Assembly: GCF_003945595.2 (NCBI RefSeq)
Contig: NW_024104443.1
Coordinates: 1,860,001 to 1,924,000 of the forward strand
Source of the DNA: Pipra filicauda
Lineage: Eukaryota > Chordata > Aves > Passeriformes > Pipridae
Direction: 5' to 3'
Length of the DNA stretch: 64,000 nt
The notes beneath the pieces were generated by a model. That model was given only the letters and a program-made list of their open reading frames with translations, had not been told where the DNA came from and made no database searches. Position numbers and translations under genes: made by a program. Shown in pieces: positions 24,601 through 39,600 of the stretch (the first letter of the stretch is position 1; each line of letters starts with the position of its first letter).

Positions 24601-27600
24601 TACTTTGGGAACAGCTTTTATTGATGATAGTGTCCCAAAACACAAATCTTCCCTTTATATAGGTAACTTTTAAACTGTTTATAACATATCGTCTGGATTG
24701 ATCATAAACTACAATACCTTCCAAATGCTTTTATGAATTACTCCAAAAATCTTGTAATTGTTTACTTATGTGCATAAAGTGTTTCTACATCAGTTACTGT
24801 GCAATCTAGGTATTAGTCTGCTTGAAGTATCAAGTCTTTTCAAGTTTTATTTTGTAGAGCCTGATAAAGTTACTTTGAGCACCTCTCCTGTTACTTTTTG
24901 ATGTCAGTAACTGAAAATGGTTGTGGTTAATGTAGCCTGTCTGTTAACAACAGAATAGGCTGTAGCAAAAACTTGCTTTTTAGTGTCACAGGTGTTGAAA
25001 AATACTGCATATCAATTAGTCAGTAGCTAGGTCATATTGTATCCTTTAACAATTTGATTTAATTACCTTCTGTTAGTAAGCCGTCCACTCAGTAGGGAGA
25101 CAGTGCTGTGCATTGTGTGATCAGTGCAGTTCTCTAGCCACGTACAAATCTGGCACTTTAGGAGGACATACTGGAAGTATCTTTCCTTCATTCAAAGCCA
25201 TAGTATTGCTTTAGGGTTAGGGTTAGGGTTGTTTAAAAACTAGCAGTAGTTTTTAACTTTTTTCAGTCATCATTCTCTGGGTTGTGTGCATTTTTACTGC
25301 CAAGTTCATTGTAGTTGAAGTGTGTTTTCTCTGGGTTTAAAGATATTTGCTTCCCCCCATTTTGTGTGTAAGCTGACAGAAGCATTTTAGCTATATTGAT
25401 AACTTGTAGGAGGAATTCAAGGCACCTCAGATTCCTGAACTCGTTTCCAGACTTGATTTTATGGGGCAAAATTGAAATCATCACCTATTTGCATACAAGT
25501 CTTGCACATTTGTTCCAGGCAAGCCACTTCATTTGATGCCAACAAATACAATAGTTGCATATGATAAATCTAAAATAACAAAACGGGTTTTATTTTTGCT
25601 GGTATTATACTTTTTTTTCATTTCCCTCCCCCCATCCCTGCCCCTGAAGCCAATGAAATAAATAGAGCAGAATTAGGGCTGTCCGCACGATTGGGGGATT
25701 AAGTAGTGACCTGAAAACTCAGGAGAATTATGTCAGTGTTCATACTTAAAAAAGACGAGTACAATAAACTAATGTATGCGCAATCTTCAGGTATATGAGT
25801 TCAGAAGAGCAGTGTATTCTGCCTAATATAATTAAACTGAAATGCAAGTGAGTGGGCAGGTAGCTACCTTAAGCCTTAATTCTTTTTCTTGCTTTTATGC
25901 AATGTATTAAGGATTTAAAGTATATTGTGTTGCCTTGCCTAATGCAATAAGGCTTATACAAGGCAGCAAAAAACAAACAAAAAAACCCCTAAAACTTTCT
26001 GTAAATAGCTGCTAGCATCTTTGACTATGGGCTTGCATCTCAAAAGTTGGTAGTTTCTTTCTCTTGTAAACTGGGTGCATTTTCATGAGGACTGTTCTGC
26101 TCTTGCTGAACTGGGACATCAACAACTAAAGCCACTGAAAAGTTAAGCAATTGCAAATGGTATTTAAACTGAGTGATGTGTAGGAGGAAATAGGTATCTT
26201 TTAAGCTTGGTTTGAAATTCTGTAGAATGAATGTGAACTTAGAAAGTTCTGATAGGCATGTCACTATTTCCAAAATACAGGAAAACCTGGGATATGTTTA
26301 CTCAGTATTTATTTTGACTTGGGTGTCACTTTTGCTTTGGTTTCCCCTCTCGCACCCTTCTCACCTTCCTGCCTCCCCCATCATTTCCTTTTGCCATCTA
26401 ACTAGAGTGAAATTAATACTAAGTACTCAGGATCCAGACATTTTGGAAACATCAGAAATCCAGATTCTTCAGCCTGGGGAAGCAACATAGAATATCAGCA
26501 GTAAGAATGCATGTTTACTAATTATTTCAGATCTTGTTTCTGTTAGTTGCAAGCCTTAATCTGCAGAGTGCTCCTGATAGCAGTGAGTGCTAAACTGCCA
26601 CAGAAATCTGTGGTAGGTCAGGGAGACTATTGTGATATTGAAAGTCTTGTACTTTTTAGCAGGATATGGTTACACCTGCTACTTTGCAGGTTAGGGTTTG
26701 TTTTTGTTTTGGTGGCATGTTTTATTTTTTGGCTTTTTTTTTTTAGATGGTGTGTCTGGATTTTTGTTGATGTGTGTTGTTGTTGTCGGTATTTGTGTGT
26801 TGGTTTTTTTGTTTGTTTGTTTGTTTGGTTTTTTTTTAGTGCTGTCAGGCACTGTCAAGAGCCCTGGCTTTGTATTTTAACGCAGATATTACTCCAGTCA
26901 GACATTTTAATGGAACCTTGTCTTTTAGTCTTGAAAGATGTAAAAATACTTAAGATTGAAAAATATAAATAACTAGATTCTTAAAGATTTTGGTCATGTA
27001 CTGTTAACAACTGGTGCTCATACTTTCACTTCAACTTTTTCCTCAGCTAGCTCTTGAATGTAGGCACAAAAGGTAGGTGCAAATGGCAGTCTAATAATAC
27101 TTAAAGATGCAGTCAGTGAGATGTTTTTTGCTGAACCTCTGAGTTGCAGCTTTTAATGAGAGCTGCAAATTTCCTTGTTGAGGCACAAGTATAAATTTTG
27201 TCTTCTACTGCTGTAGTTGAAGTAATGAGAGTGAAAAGAACAAGTTGAATTACGGAATTTTGATCTGAAGTTGATTTAAGAATTTTATTAAAAGAAAGCT
27301 TTAAAAAAAAAAAAGCTTAAGTTATGGTGGACTCGATGTATTTTCTCTTCTAGGAATTGCCTATGCCATGTCTCTGCTGGGTCCTGCTATTGGATATGTT
27401 GTAGGAGGGCAACTGCTTAATGTTTATATTGATATCCAGATACCAGAAAGGCAAGATACAACTGAATTTATTGCTTTCTATTTTCTTTTCCTAATAATTT
27501 TAATTGAAATCTTCAGCTTTTCTTCCTGTGAGAAAGAGTTTTTGTTCAGAAAATACTGCATTAGCAAGAGCTTCATTGATTTGTAAGCAAGTTGCACTCA

Positions 27601-30600
27601 TAAAGGCTTCAAGTAAGTGAAGTACTTCCCACAGGGAGTAGTGTGACCCCATTATGTGTGCAAGTTCCTCTACAGTGCAAATATTTAGTTCTAGCTTTTC
27701 AGATATTGGCTATTTTAAACCTGAGTAACAAAAAATACTTTGTCTTCTGTTTAGTTGCTCGTTTAGTGTTAAACTGCACCTATTGATTTCTTGTGCAGAA
27801 AGTTTCCCTGAGTTGCAATGAGAGGTAGGATAGTGCTGCTTTACTCCTGGCAAAAATCTTGTGAGAAAATCTAACAGGTTGAGTAATAGTCCACTATTAA
27901 AAAAATGTTATAAATTGTACTACTGTCCAAGCCAACAACTTCATTTAGATTTTTATTTCCTGTGTTTTAGAGCAATGCAATGGCATTCTTGGCTTTGACA
28001 TAACTCATTGGTTATGAAGATTCTTTCTAAACCCAGCTTTTTCAGTATCTTAGTAATGCTTCAGGATCTTGAAGTCAGGGCCAAAGAGTAGCCTCTAAAT
28101 CAGAATGGCATTTACTAATGAGATGAAAGCTATATTTGGTAGAATGCAATATTTTTATAATAGACCCTGTGAATGTGCAAAGAAGCAAACAAAAAACTTA
28201 ATACATGTGGAAAACAAGAAAATTACAATATTAAAAGGCTTTCTGTTAAATCAGTTTTAAGAATAAATATTCCAGCTCATGAAATCTGAAATTGCTGATT
28301 GAAATTCAGAATGATAAACCTGCTTTTTCTGAATTACTTTTTCAGTACAAAGGTGGATCAAGATGACCCACGTTGGCTTGGAGCATGGTGGATAGGATTT
28401 CTTGCATGCTTTTTTGCAATTTGGCTTCTTATAATACCTTTTTCAATGTTTCCAAAGCACCTGCCAGGTAAAGGTTTAGCAATACTGAGTTAGTTTGGAA
28501 GAGGGATTTGTTTATACTTGTGGTTTATAGTCTGCTGGACTGGATGTTTCCTCTGATTCCATTGTTTGGTTAACTTAAGTCTTTGGCTAAAATCTGCTAA
28601 ATACTTCCCCCCCCCCCCCCCTCCCCCAGTATGTAGCCTTTAAAATAAGGCAAATGGACCAGAAGAAGGATCTTGTTTATGGTATCCCCGCCCATGGCCA
28701 GGGAGTTGGAACTAGATGAGATGTGAGGTCCCCTTCAACCCAAACCATTCCAGGATTCCATGGTTCTTTTCCAGTAGAACTGGAAACAGGTACCTGAATG
28801 TGGAGACTGATGGTCAAATTTTGAAGATGCTTCCATCTAACTACCCAGAACTGTATTTAAAGCTGCTGTGTTACCCACCAAGAATAATGTGGAAACTCTA
28901 ATGACTTAACTCGTGCACTGTTGTCTTTCGTTTTTTTATTAGTTTGGATGGAATAATAAAGCATGAATCAAAGTATCCCAGAACAGTCTTCTAGAGAGAT
29001 ACTTAGAGTGTAATCTCTGTTCAGGTAGATATTATCTAGGAGTCCCTTGGAATCCAAGCATCCAAAGGAACTTAGTATACTAATATTGAAAGAGAAATGA
29101 TGGAGGAAAAGAAACAATGAAGTAGGGAACAGGGGAGAGTGTGAGGATACTTTAAAAAAAAAATCGAATGGGCTTCATACTCTGAAGATTTTAGGATATT
29201 CCTGATAATATCTTATTGCAGCCAAGATATTCCAATGGAAGCATGATGCTTTCAACAAAAATCTCCTTTCAATTTATTATTGATCTCTTTATAAATCTGT
29301 ACCAATAAAACACTAAGAAGACCTGCAGTATCTGAACTACTTTTTCCAAGTAAAGGAAACATGAATTTTTCTGCCCTTTTGACATTAAGTCTATGAGCAC
29401 AGGTATTCAATGTTTTCATTGTCAATAAATATGACTGTTTGTAGGAACAGCAAAAATACAGGCTGAAAAAGTCTCTGAAACTCATGATGATGGAAGTGAG
29501 GCCCTAGTTCGAATCAAGAATATTGGAAAAAATTTTAAAGACTTTCCTATATCTCTCCTGGTAAGAAAAATCTGAACTTTGCTAAAACTGGTATATTCTG
29601 AGGAATGAAATGCTTTTTTATATAATCTATAGATATTTAGAAAGGTAATTGCTTCTTTATTGTGTTGTGATAGTGGTCTCCAGTGCTACTGATAATATAA
29701 GAGATATTCATTTTGTTGATACTTGAGGTTGTTAAAGCAGAAAAGCATATTACTGAAGTTCCATTAGACTATCTACTTTAAAATATAGTGGCTTCTACTT
29801 TAGTTGGTACCAAAATCAAATGATTTCTGGAGCATTATGATAATTTCTCTCCATAGATACTGTTGAGGAATCCAGTGCTTATGTGTCTAATAATAGCCAG
29901 TTCTTCAGAAGCTTTAGTTACCACTGGATTTGCCACATTTCTACCAAAGTTTATAGAAAATCAGTTTGGAAAGACGTCAAGTTTTTCAGCAACTCTTGGA
30001 GGTAATGTGACTTTTTATTTATAAATCTTAGATATATTGTACTGAACACCTCATTAACATGGTGGAAGATTATATGGGTATCTTGTTTGCCTGATATATT
30101 TGTAAATGTGATTACATGGAATGCAATTTCACATCAGAAACAGTATTTTTGTTATTCTTGCCTGCTTTGTGAAAACTTAAGTTTTAATGTATGAGTTAAT
30201 ACTTGTTAACTTAAACTTAATTCATCAAGGGTGCAAATCTACTTGTCTGTAGGTTTTTTGAAGACTGTCAATCTCATATTAGAAGTAGGATGAGAAATTT
30301 ATGTGCTGATGAGACTGTAGTTTATTCCTTTCTTATTCTTGGTGAAAAACTTTTAATTTTCCTTACTTAAAATCAGGTGAAGTAGCATTAGTATCTTAGT
30401 CCCACTAAAGCAATCAAGATAAATGGCAGTTGGAAAAAAAGCAGTGCTTATTGCAAATAAGGGGTTGTCTCTGCCCTTCTCTTCTTCAATTCTGCAGTAA
30501 TGTTACAGTGAGATTTATTTACAATAAAATGACTAATCAGGATATGTTATAAAACAATTATGTAACAGCTTCTATAGTTGGCTTACTGTCACTTATTCCT

Positions 30601-33600
30601 ATTATCTGATATGGAAAAGTAATAGGCAAAATTCTATGAAAAGCTGAGTATTAGAGAAACAGAAAAACTGGGTGGAAGAGCTGCGCTCAGTATGGTGCCG
30701 TGATTCACTCTGACACAATTTCTTCCCAAGAACAGCACCCGGATCAAGGCAGACATGGTCCATAATGTCCCACAGATGCTTGCAGTATGGCAGACTCAAT
30801 GTTTCTAAACATGTCTTGCCAAGCTGTAGAGTGCTGCAATATAAGGATGAGGTAGCTGAGCTGCTCTTTCTCCAACAAATATGTTTGGGAGAGACTTCCT
30901 GACTGACTTACCGCTCTGGACAATACTAGATATAGTACTGTCACTATTCCTGGCTTCAGAACAAAGTATCTTCAAATTTTGCATAGAAATAGATTGGAAT
31001 ACATGCTCAATTGTTAAACAATAACCAGGGGTGAAGCAGAAAACTGAGTGTTGCATTTTATGTCCACAACCTTTATCTGGATGCCTTTGAGTTGAAAATA
31101 TTGATAGGGCTTATTAAATGCACAACTTTAAAGAAATGGCTACGCTAATGTTGAAAGCTGTCTGTACCTGAACTGAGCTAGCTAGTCTGTTACCAATGAC
31201 CGTGAAAACTACTAAAACTACCTTTGACTATGACTGATTGTGACCTGTGCAGTTTTGCCACTGTACTTGAACTGTCTCTGAAGTTAGCTGTCTCGGGTCA
31301 GTGCAAGTTATACTGAATTCTGTGTTATTTTGTAGGTTAACCATGTAGAAATGCCCAGTTATTTATCTGGAGTACTAATAGAGCAAAGAGGATAAATCAT
31401 TGTGGACTATATGGCCTCGGACAGCAAAACTGACTCACTGACCTAGATTTCTTTAAATCTTTCAGTAGATGCCTCATTGCTTCTTGTGCTGTCTCTTGTA
31501 TAATAGTGGTTATGTTCTTTTAGTAACAAGTTCAGTACACGTGTACAGCAAAGAAATGTGTTGAAATTTTTCACATATGGACATGTGAAAAAAGACACTG
31601 AAGCAGTGAATGGGCATTTTGTATTTTCTGAAGTGAAAAGGCCTACTGGTGTTCAGAGATTCCTGCCCAATATGTAGTACTCCTAAGGCATCGAGTTTGA
31701 CTGTGCTGAAGTCAGGTTTTGGACAGCTGTAAATTATGCTGTCAAGGTAAGCTTCTGGAAAGGCTAAAGGTCATGTAAGGATAGAATAAATGACTCGTAC
31801 AGTCAGATTCTGGTAGTATAGTTTGAAAATGACATCATGTGGACTGCATTTTACAGGTAACTGTTATGTTTTTTTTTTCTTAGTATAAAATTGCACTCTT
31901 AATTGCTTCACAATTATGTCTTGCATTTTTGTGTCTTGTTTTCCTCTAGGACTTGTATTAGTTCCAGCAGCAGTACTAGGCCAAGTCATAAGTGGCATGT
32001 TGGTTTCCAAGTGCAAAATGGATTTGAAAAGCATAATCAAGTTCATGATAAGCACTTGTTCAGTGGCCCTGCTATTAAACACAGTCTTTTTATTTGCCAA
32101 ATGCAGGAATGAACCTTTCGCAGGTGTCTCTGAAACATATAATGGGTAAATATATTTTAATGCACTATGGGTTTGGTGTTAATGTTTAAAATAAAAAGGT
32201 TACATTACAGAATATAAATCCTTTTAAAATGTCATATTTTGCTTCTATGTATGAATCTGAAATGTTTTATGCAACTTTATAAAGCTTTGTTTTGGAATCT
32301 TCATGTAATAGATGAGAGAAGGTATGGATGCCTTGCCTGCAAAATGTTCTGAGCAGTCAAGCCCTGCTTGACACAAATCTCAGCATCTGTAACAATTTTA
32401 GGTGTGGTAGGCGCATGGCATTGACTACACCTAAATTTGTATTGCTGTAAAAGTAGAGTACTTTGTATCTTGTTTCATTTAATCAACTCTGGATAATCTG
32501 AACAGTTTGTTCCTGGAAGGAGTTGTCAATTTTGTGAAAGGACACGGAAGTGCACTGCAACTTACACTAATTGCAAGTTTTTCGCTAGGAGACATAATTG
32601 TAGCATCAAGTTCTAGGGCACTTGGCCTCCTTGTGCAAAGGGGCCTTTCTTTTTTTTTTTCCTGGTCTAATGGCTGATAGAGGTAGAAACTTAATGCAAA
32701 GAGGGAATAACTCAGTGACAAAATTTGAGACCAAAACTGGTGGAGTAACATGGTTAATTGAAACACAGTTAAAATATTTTTGCCTAGCATGTATACAAAA
32801 GAATTCTCTAAACTTAATGTGCTTTACTTTCCCTTAAACAACGTAATTCTGCTTCCTAATGAGAATGTAGTCTATCACTCATTTTTAGATATTTGTAGTA
32901 ATTGTAAGAAATTCTAGGATAAATTCTTCCTGTTGCTGTGAACAAAATTTACTCTGGAAACCAGTAGGGCACTGAAGGAAAAGAAGTCAGAAAAGTGAAA
33001 GCAAAAGGAAACAAAATAAAAAAGAAATGTTTGCAAGGATAAACTTTCTTTAAATACTGAATTTTTAGGTCCATACTTGAATAAAATGAATAACTGAATA
33101 TGATCAAGTCACCACTGTAGACACTATATTGTAGAAAATGCCCAATCATGCTTTATTAAAGAAATAAGTAAAAGATCATAATGTTTCAATTCTTATAGTT
33201 CTAAATAGTACAAACTTCTGTAGCACAGGCAGTGTTTAAAAGCATTGGTGTTCCAAAACTCTGCTGTCAAGCAGTTGGTTACTCTGTTGTTAATTAACAG
33301 AGCCAGAGGCAACTCCAGCTGTTTGAGGGTCTGCAAAGAGCCAGATAGTGCTATGCAAAATAACTCTACTAGGCTGGTACCTAGGGGCTGCTAGCTACCA
33401 TTTGGAAAAGTCATAATAATGAGCAACTGACTGAATAACTTCCCTATACCTTTGTATTGTTTTCCCCAGTCCCCCGTTTTAGACAAGGGTTAGGTACCAT
33501 TATCTTGTGGTTAGGTACCATTATCTTGTGTAAAAGCAAAATCTGAAAGTTCTCCTCCTGTGGAAAAAAAGCATTGAAACCTAAATAGGGTGGGCAAGAG

Positions 33601-36600
33601 GAGTATTGCACTTTACTGCCGCAATAGCATGAAGTTCACCATGAAATGCAGAAGATTGGTTTGGGCGCATATTGCTTTTGTGACCTCTAATGCACATGCA
33701 AAGTGGTAGAAAGCAGAAACATAATGTCATGATACCTCAATAATTAATATGTATTTCCTTTTCCAGAAGGTATGCAAAGTGAATAAACAAAGTTTTATAT
33801 ATTGGTGACCAAAAGAAAAATAAACTTACCACTCATTCAGATTTGGTCTTTACAACTTGCTGTAAAAATTGACAATATATTTAAAGGCCAGTGTTGAAAT
33901 CTGATGCATAAAATATGGCTCTGCTTCAGCGTCAGAAAAAATTCTAGCAGCAAGATGACTTGAACAATTCAGGACTGTGAAAACCAGAATTCAGACTTTG
34001 GTTTTAGAAAGGTTATAGTTAGATACTGTGCAAAAGAATCTGTATTCATCAATTGAATACTGAAGAGGTGGTCTAGAAAATATAATGTGAACAGGTTGTA
34101 TGATAATGAGCAGCTGACAAAAGGTAGAGCTGAACTAATTTTCATCTGAAGTTAAACACAGTTAACTTGTATTTAACAGTTTTGCGTTGCTTTGTCAGTT
34201 ATGTACATTAACTGTTGCTGAAGACTGCTTGTCTACAGCATTTTGGAGTTAACCAGTCCTGAAATAACTCTCTTGCCTCAGTATCCATTATAAAAAGTGG
34301 TTTAGTTTTAGTTAATTCAATGTTAAATGTTGAACTATACTATATACAGGTCACTATATACGTGTGATCTGCATCAGAATAGTTAGTGGCACTAATACAG
34401 TGCCAGTTCTGAAACTGTATAAGCTTGTGAAAGTACAGCCAAGTGTCTGACTCTTGCTTATACTACTGAACAAATGGTTCTGAAAGAATAAATTATGAAA
34501 CTACTCTGAGAACTGACTTGGAAACTTAATCAGATTCATTTTTGTGGAGAATTTAAAGAAATCCTTCATCGCAAGCATTCTCCTTCTATTGAGAAATAAC
34601 CTAGAGGAGTGAGGAAAGCTTTCGTAGGCTTAGTTCCAGAACCATACCAGTACAGATTCACTTTTGAGTACATGTGTTAGTGGAAATAGTATACAGTTGG
34701 TAGTAACACTGTTCATTACTAAATTTGGCTATCAGCAGAACTAGCATGGCTTATTTTGTCTTAACAAGCACTTCAAAAGAATTGTTTTTGCCAAATTTAA
34801 TTGCCCAATATTTCATTGAAAACTTAAAGGAAGAGAAATGCATTAACTATTTATGTAGTTCTGTTCATTTCCACGTGTCTTTGGGTTTCCTTTGCTGTGA
34901 AAGAACACCCAACTGATAGAGTTTTTAAAGGGCATTTCATGGTCTCATCTGCTAGGCTTTAGAAAAGCAGTGGTATCTTTTTTCAATGTTTTTCTCTGAC
35001 CATACATACCTAAATGTTCAATCCCTCTTTGAAGGTCAGGGAAGAGAGACATTGTCTGCACACTTAACTGATTAAATATTTCTAGCCTTTGTGTGCCTTG
35101 CAGGCTAACAAGGCACTGTATGAACAAATCTGTAATTAGTGAATTTGCTTATGATGCACCATAGTTAATTCTTCGTACACAGAAGAATGACAGTTAGTTT
35201 GCTTAGGTTTAAAGCACTAATGTAATTTAGAAGGATTCCACTGTACTACAACCAAATGGATTCTATCAGTTTGAATTCATATAACTTTTCAGCTTAATTC
35301 CTAGATAAATTTTCTCCTACTAGTATTTTTACTATCTTAAATTCTTATGCAGGAGAAACCTGCTTTTATATAATTAATGTGGAACTTTTATTTTACAGTA
35401 CAATATTTAAACTACTGGCAGTGTCAGAATCCTGGTTTTAGGTGATGGAACTCTGAACCAGTTAAACTTCTTTACTTATTAATGAACTACTATTAGAAAA
35501 TCAAAGGGTGTTTTTTATTCTCTCTAGTTACACCTCAAGGCAATCCTCACACATCTCAAACTGATTTTTCATACTAATAACATTGTGGGACTACTTCAAA
35601 TACAACTAGACTATGGCCTGTTATTGGAAGTAAATGCCTAAAATGAGAGTAGGTAGAGTAAGCAAGAGTTTAATTTAGCTCTGTTATTCATTAGTTATTC
35701 CCCAAACAGCCAGGAAAAAAATGTTTCAGGTCTTCAGGGTGTAATAAAGACTAGTTTCTATGTTATTGAACTCTGCGGTTAGCATATGCAGTTGTCTTGG
35801 TGCTTGTACAATTTAGATGTCTGCATAGCAGTCTTTAAAAATAGTAAAAATGCAGTGGGTTTGCAACTGGACTTGAATAAAAAATGGGGCAAAACCTTGG
35901 AATATGATCAAAAGAATAAACAACACCAAATAGTGTTTTTAATCTTGTACTTTTTTTCTTAAAATTGTAAATTGAAGAAATTCAAGTACCAAAGTGTGAG
36001 GGAGGGAGAAGGTGGTATAAGATAAGAATTGGGCTGATATGCAGAATTTTTTGATCTGTTTTGTGAATGGAAACTGCAGGGATAATCTATAGAAGGAATA
36101 ATAGCATAAAACCAACTAGGTGCACAATAACTAGAAATTCCTGGAGATGTAGCTACTATGAATGTAACTTTTAAAATAATCAAGTGCATCAATAACCTGA
36201 CTTAAATACTTTGAGATTTATTATGCTGTAAGTCCTGCAGTACTTATTTATGTATCTTTTGTTTTTCAATTACTTTATTAAAAGCCTGTAAACTTCTGCT
36301 TTTCAGAACAGGCACGCTGCGTAACTTGACAGCACCATGCAACGCTAACTGTGGATGTTTACGCTCTATGTACTACCCAGTGTGTGGCAGGGATCGAGTT
36401 CAATACTTTTCTCCCTGTTTTGCAGGATGCAAGTCATATCTTGTTGATAGCAACATGACAAAGGTACTTTATGCAGTGAATATAGCTGACGTGGTCTGTT
36501 CTGTTCTGGTTTCCTGCAAAATGCATTGTATTTCAAAAGCATCCTTCCCTTAGTATGACAAGAAATTGCAGTATTTATGAATCTAAGTCGTAGTCACTAC

Positions 36601-39600
36601 AAGAAAAACTTGTTTTTTTTTAACTTACAAGTTTAAGTGGAATGAACACTGATATGTGTCGCAGTCCAGTACACTCTGACCAGGTGCTCTTAGGCATTCC
36701 ACCTGTAGAGGTGTAATGTTTAATACCAAATTTACTTGATAACAGTTGATGTTACATGGGATTTATGATTTAGCAGAGTGATGCAAAATATGCTAAAAAC
36801 ACAACACAAATATAAGTTACCTTTAGCAAAATACACCAATTGCAATACACAGTTCAGTTATGGTACCAGTGTGACTACTGTTGCTTCTCTCTAATGTGTT
36901 CACTGTCACAATGCTGGGCTTCCTCAGTTGTTGGGAAGGCATATGAAGCCAGCTCAAGCCTATTGCTCTCTGATTTTTCTCTGGTAGTTGTCTGGCTTTT
37001 TATGCTTTATGTTGGGCTGAGCCACACTTCCCAGCTCCCCATGCTGGTCTGGCTAATTTAGAGAAACATTCCCACTCTCTTAATGAACTCAGGGAGAACC
37101 ATTTACACCATTGGTTGATTGACTCAGCTGTCACAGCTGTTTCTTTTCTGTATGGCATTCTTTGCAACAGCTCTGGTCATTCACAACCTGCATTGTTCTG
37201 TGAGCTTCACGGGCACATCCCTCTTTCCCATCTCCTCTGAGCTTCTTCCCTGGTAGGAGTTTATTGGTCAGTCACAGTGTTTCTCACTTGTGTGGTCGTG
37301 TCATTTTGCAAATATTACTTCTACTAGACATTCTGATGCTGAAAATGAGTTAAATCTAAATGTACTTTAATAGAATTGTCAATCAGAAAACTAGAAATCA
37401 GCAACTGTTTTGACATTACCTACAGTTCTTTTCTACTAGATATTAAACTAGAGTTTAATATTGCTTCTGTGAAGTTTTTAAAACTTGAATGTCAGTTGCC
37501 CCTGATGCAGGAATGGTAAACCATGAAATTGGCTGGTTATCAAGCCCTTCCAGAACTCAGAGGCTTTCTGTGCTTGTCTCTACTAGTATAACAAACTCTT
37601 GAGCAGGGATGTGGGAGGACTGTAGGAAGATTCTAAAGACATGCAATCCCCTAGATACTTTTTATATCAGAAAAGGACAGTGTTAAATGAGGAGGTATTA
37701 TCCATAAGAAACTATAGGAGACTGACTGCTGCTTGCTATGAAAACTTCACATTTCACTGACACGGTTTTTTTTTCTTAGAAAACAAACTTGTGTGGATTT
37801 AAAAGAAGTGCATGTTCCAGTTGGACTGCTTACAAAAGCAGTCCAATATAGCTTCTAGTCTTTCCTGCTTAAGTCTTAAGAGTAGAGCTCGCCTCTCTCC
37901 CTGCATATGGTTTGCCTTTAACTTTAAAATCTTTATTTTCAAGGGTTTTTTTTATGCTTGTAGGTAAAAACTTGCTACAAAATGGAGACTGTCACTGTCT
38001 TTTTAGGTCAAAAAAGTAATAATAACTTTTGCTCAGGTGAGATGGATCAGTCAAGTTCTGATGAACTACTTTTAAAAATGAGGGTTAGTGTCATCAGGAA
38101 ATGGACTGTTTCCCTTATAGTAGGGTCAGGCTTTATTCTTGTCTGATGCAGACCCAATGAATTTTTACCAAAATAATGTCATTTTGTGTCTTTCTTGGAA
38201 CTAAATTTTGTCTTATATATTTGTAGATATACCACAACTGTTCCTGTATTGGGAAACCAGTAAGAGAAAATGGTTCAGAAGACTTTCTCTTTGAAGCTAT
38301 CTCTGGGAAATGTCCAACACAATGCAGATTTTTACCTATATTCTTGACGATCTTCTTTTTTGCTGTTGTTTTTACATTTATGGCTGTTACTCCAACAACT
38401 GTGGCCATTCTCAGGTACGTTTTCTGGGCTGAAAGACAGGTAGCATTCTTGTGAAAGCTCGGATCAGTGAAATATTTTTGTTTTGCTTTGGAATGTGTAC
38501 TTCAACAGTAAATACCTTGTGCATTAGTTTAAGTACTCTATGTAGTAAGCAGGCAGTACTTGAAAGAGAGGAGAGTCATACAACTGTTCATGCTCTTTAA
38601 TTACATTTGATTAGTAGATATGGTTTGAATCTATTAAAATTTGCCTGTTTGTATCAAAATCCTTCTTATGGGAGCACTCTTGACTGTTTTAGTTAAAGCA
38701 AGAAGGAATAAATGTGCCATGTGTTTGGATGAAGAAAATGTTTGACTAGTCTGTGTATCAATAGTGTCAGGTCTTCAAATCGTATCAAGAAAAGAATAAA
38801 AAAAACAGTCTTGCATTCTCAACTTTTGTTTCCTGTCTCAATTCAGAGTTCTGGCTTGAAAAATTGACCTGTCAAAGTCTATGGACTACCTTTCATGATA
38901 TTGATGTTGTATATATGGTGGTCACAAATATAAAATGTGATAGCATGTATGTTTATCAGTGGTTTGGCTGTCTTTCAAATTGCTGAAACTGATATGCATG
39001 AAAGCTAGACTATTGATTTTGGTGTTTGGTTTGTTGGTTTTTTTGTGTGGTTTTTTGTTTTTTTTTTTACAATGTGGTCCTCATTCTGGGTGTAGGGCTG
39101 TTTTCCTGTACGATGAAGTCTGACTTGTACCTCTAATACTTCTAGAGAGAAAATATCCATGATGCATAGGCATACATGCAAAATACACATGATGCTTTGT
39201 GAAGTTGTGGCTAGATGCTCTTTGGCAGGGGCTTGAGGACATAAATGATATACTGCAGCAGTGTCTTGTAATAGCCTCCTGTTCAGGGTAGGTGTAAATT
39301 TGGAATTAACACCTTGTCATATTAGTGCGGGGGCAGAATAACATGAAGTGTTGCATTATCTTCAAAACTGAACTGATGTAGTTTTATTTTGATAATTCTA
39401 AGCAGCAGCATTTGGATATTTGATTACTTGCACACTTCAGCTAAAATAGTGAGACTGTTTTTATGGAAGAAAGGACGATAGAGTAGTTTAAATGTTCAAA
39501 ACCTAGTTTAAATAGCTAAATGTCAGATAAGTTTTACAGTATATTCTGATATCTTTTCAGCTGGCCTATTCTATGCAACTTTAAATGTAAACTCACATGC

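Larger units (their letters stand above)
28468..29444 (+). other. SLCO4C1: SLCO4C1 intron 5
   Basis: 977 nt, holding a C-rich run and a CR1 3' fragment. No other content is recognised. Confidence 0.85.

Noticed and set aside
26547..26972. 141-codon hydrophobic frame in intron 3
   Set aside because: Driven by T/G-rich low-complexity sequence, with no splice support.
27451..27586. Extension of exon 4 to a stop as a truncated protein
   Set aside because: Family alignment and phase favour the GC donor at 27451. The extension is intron sequence without homology.
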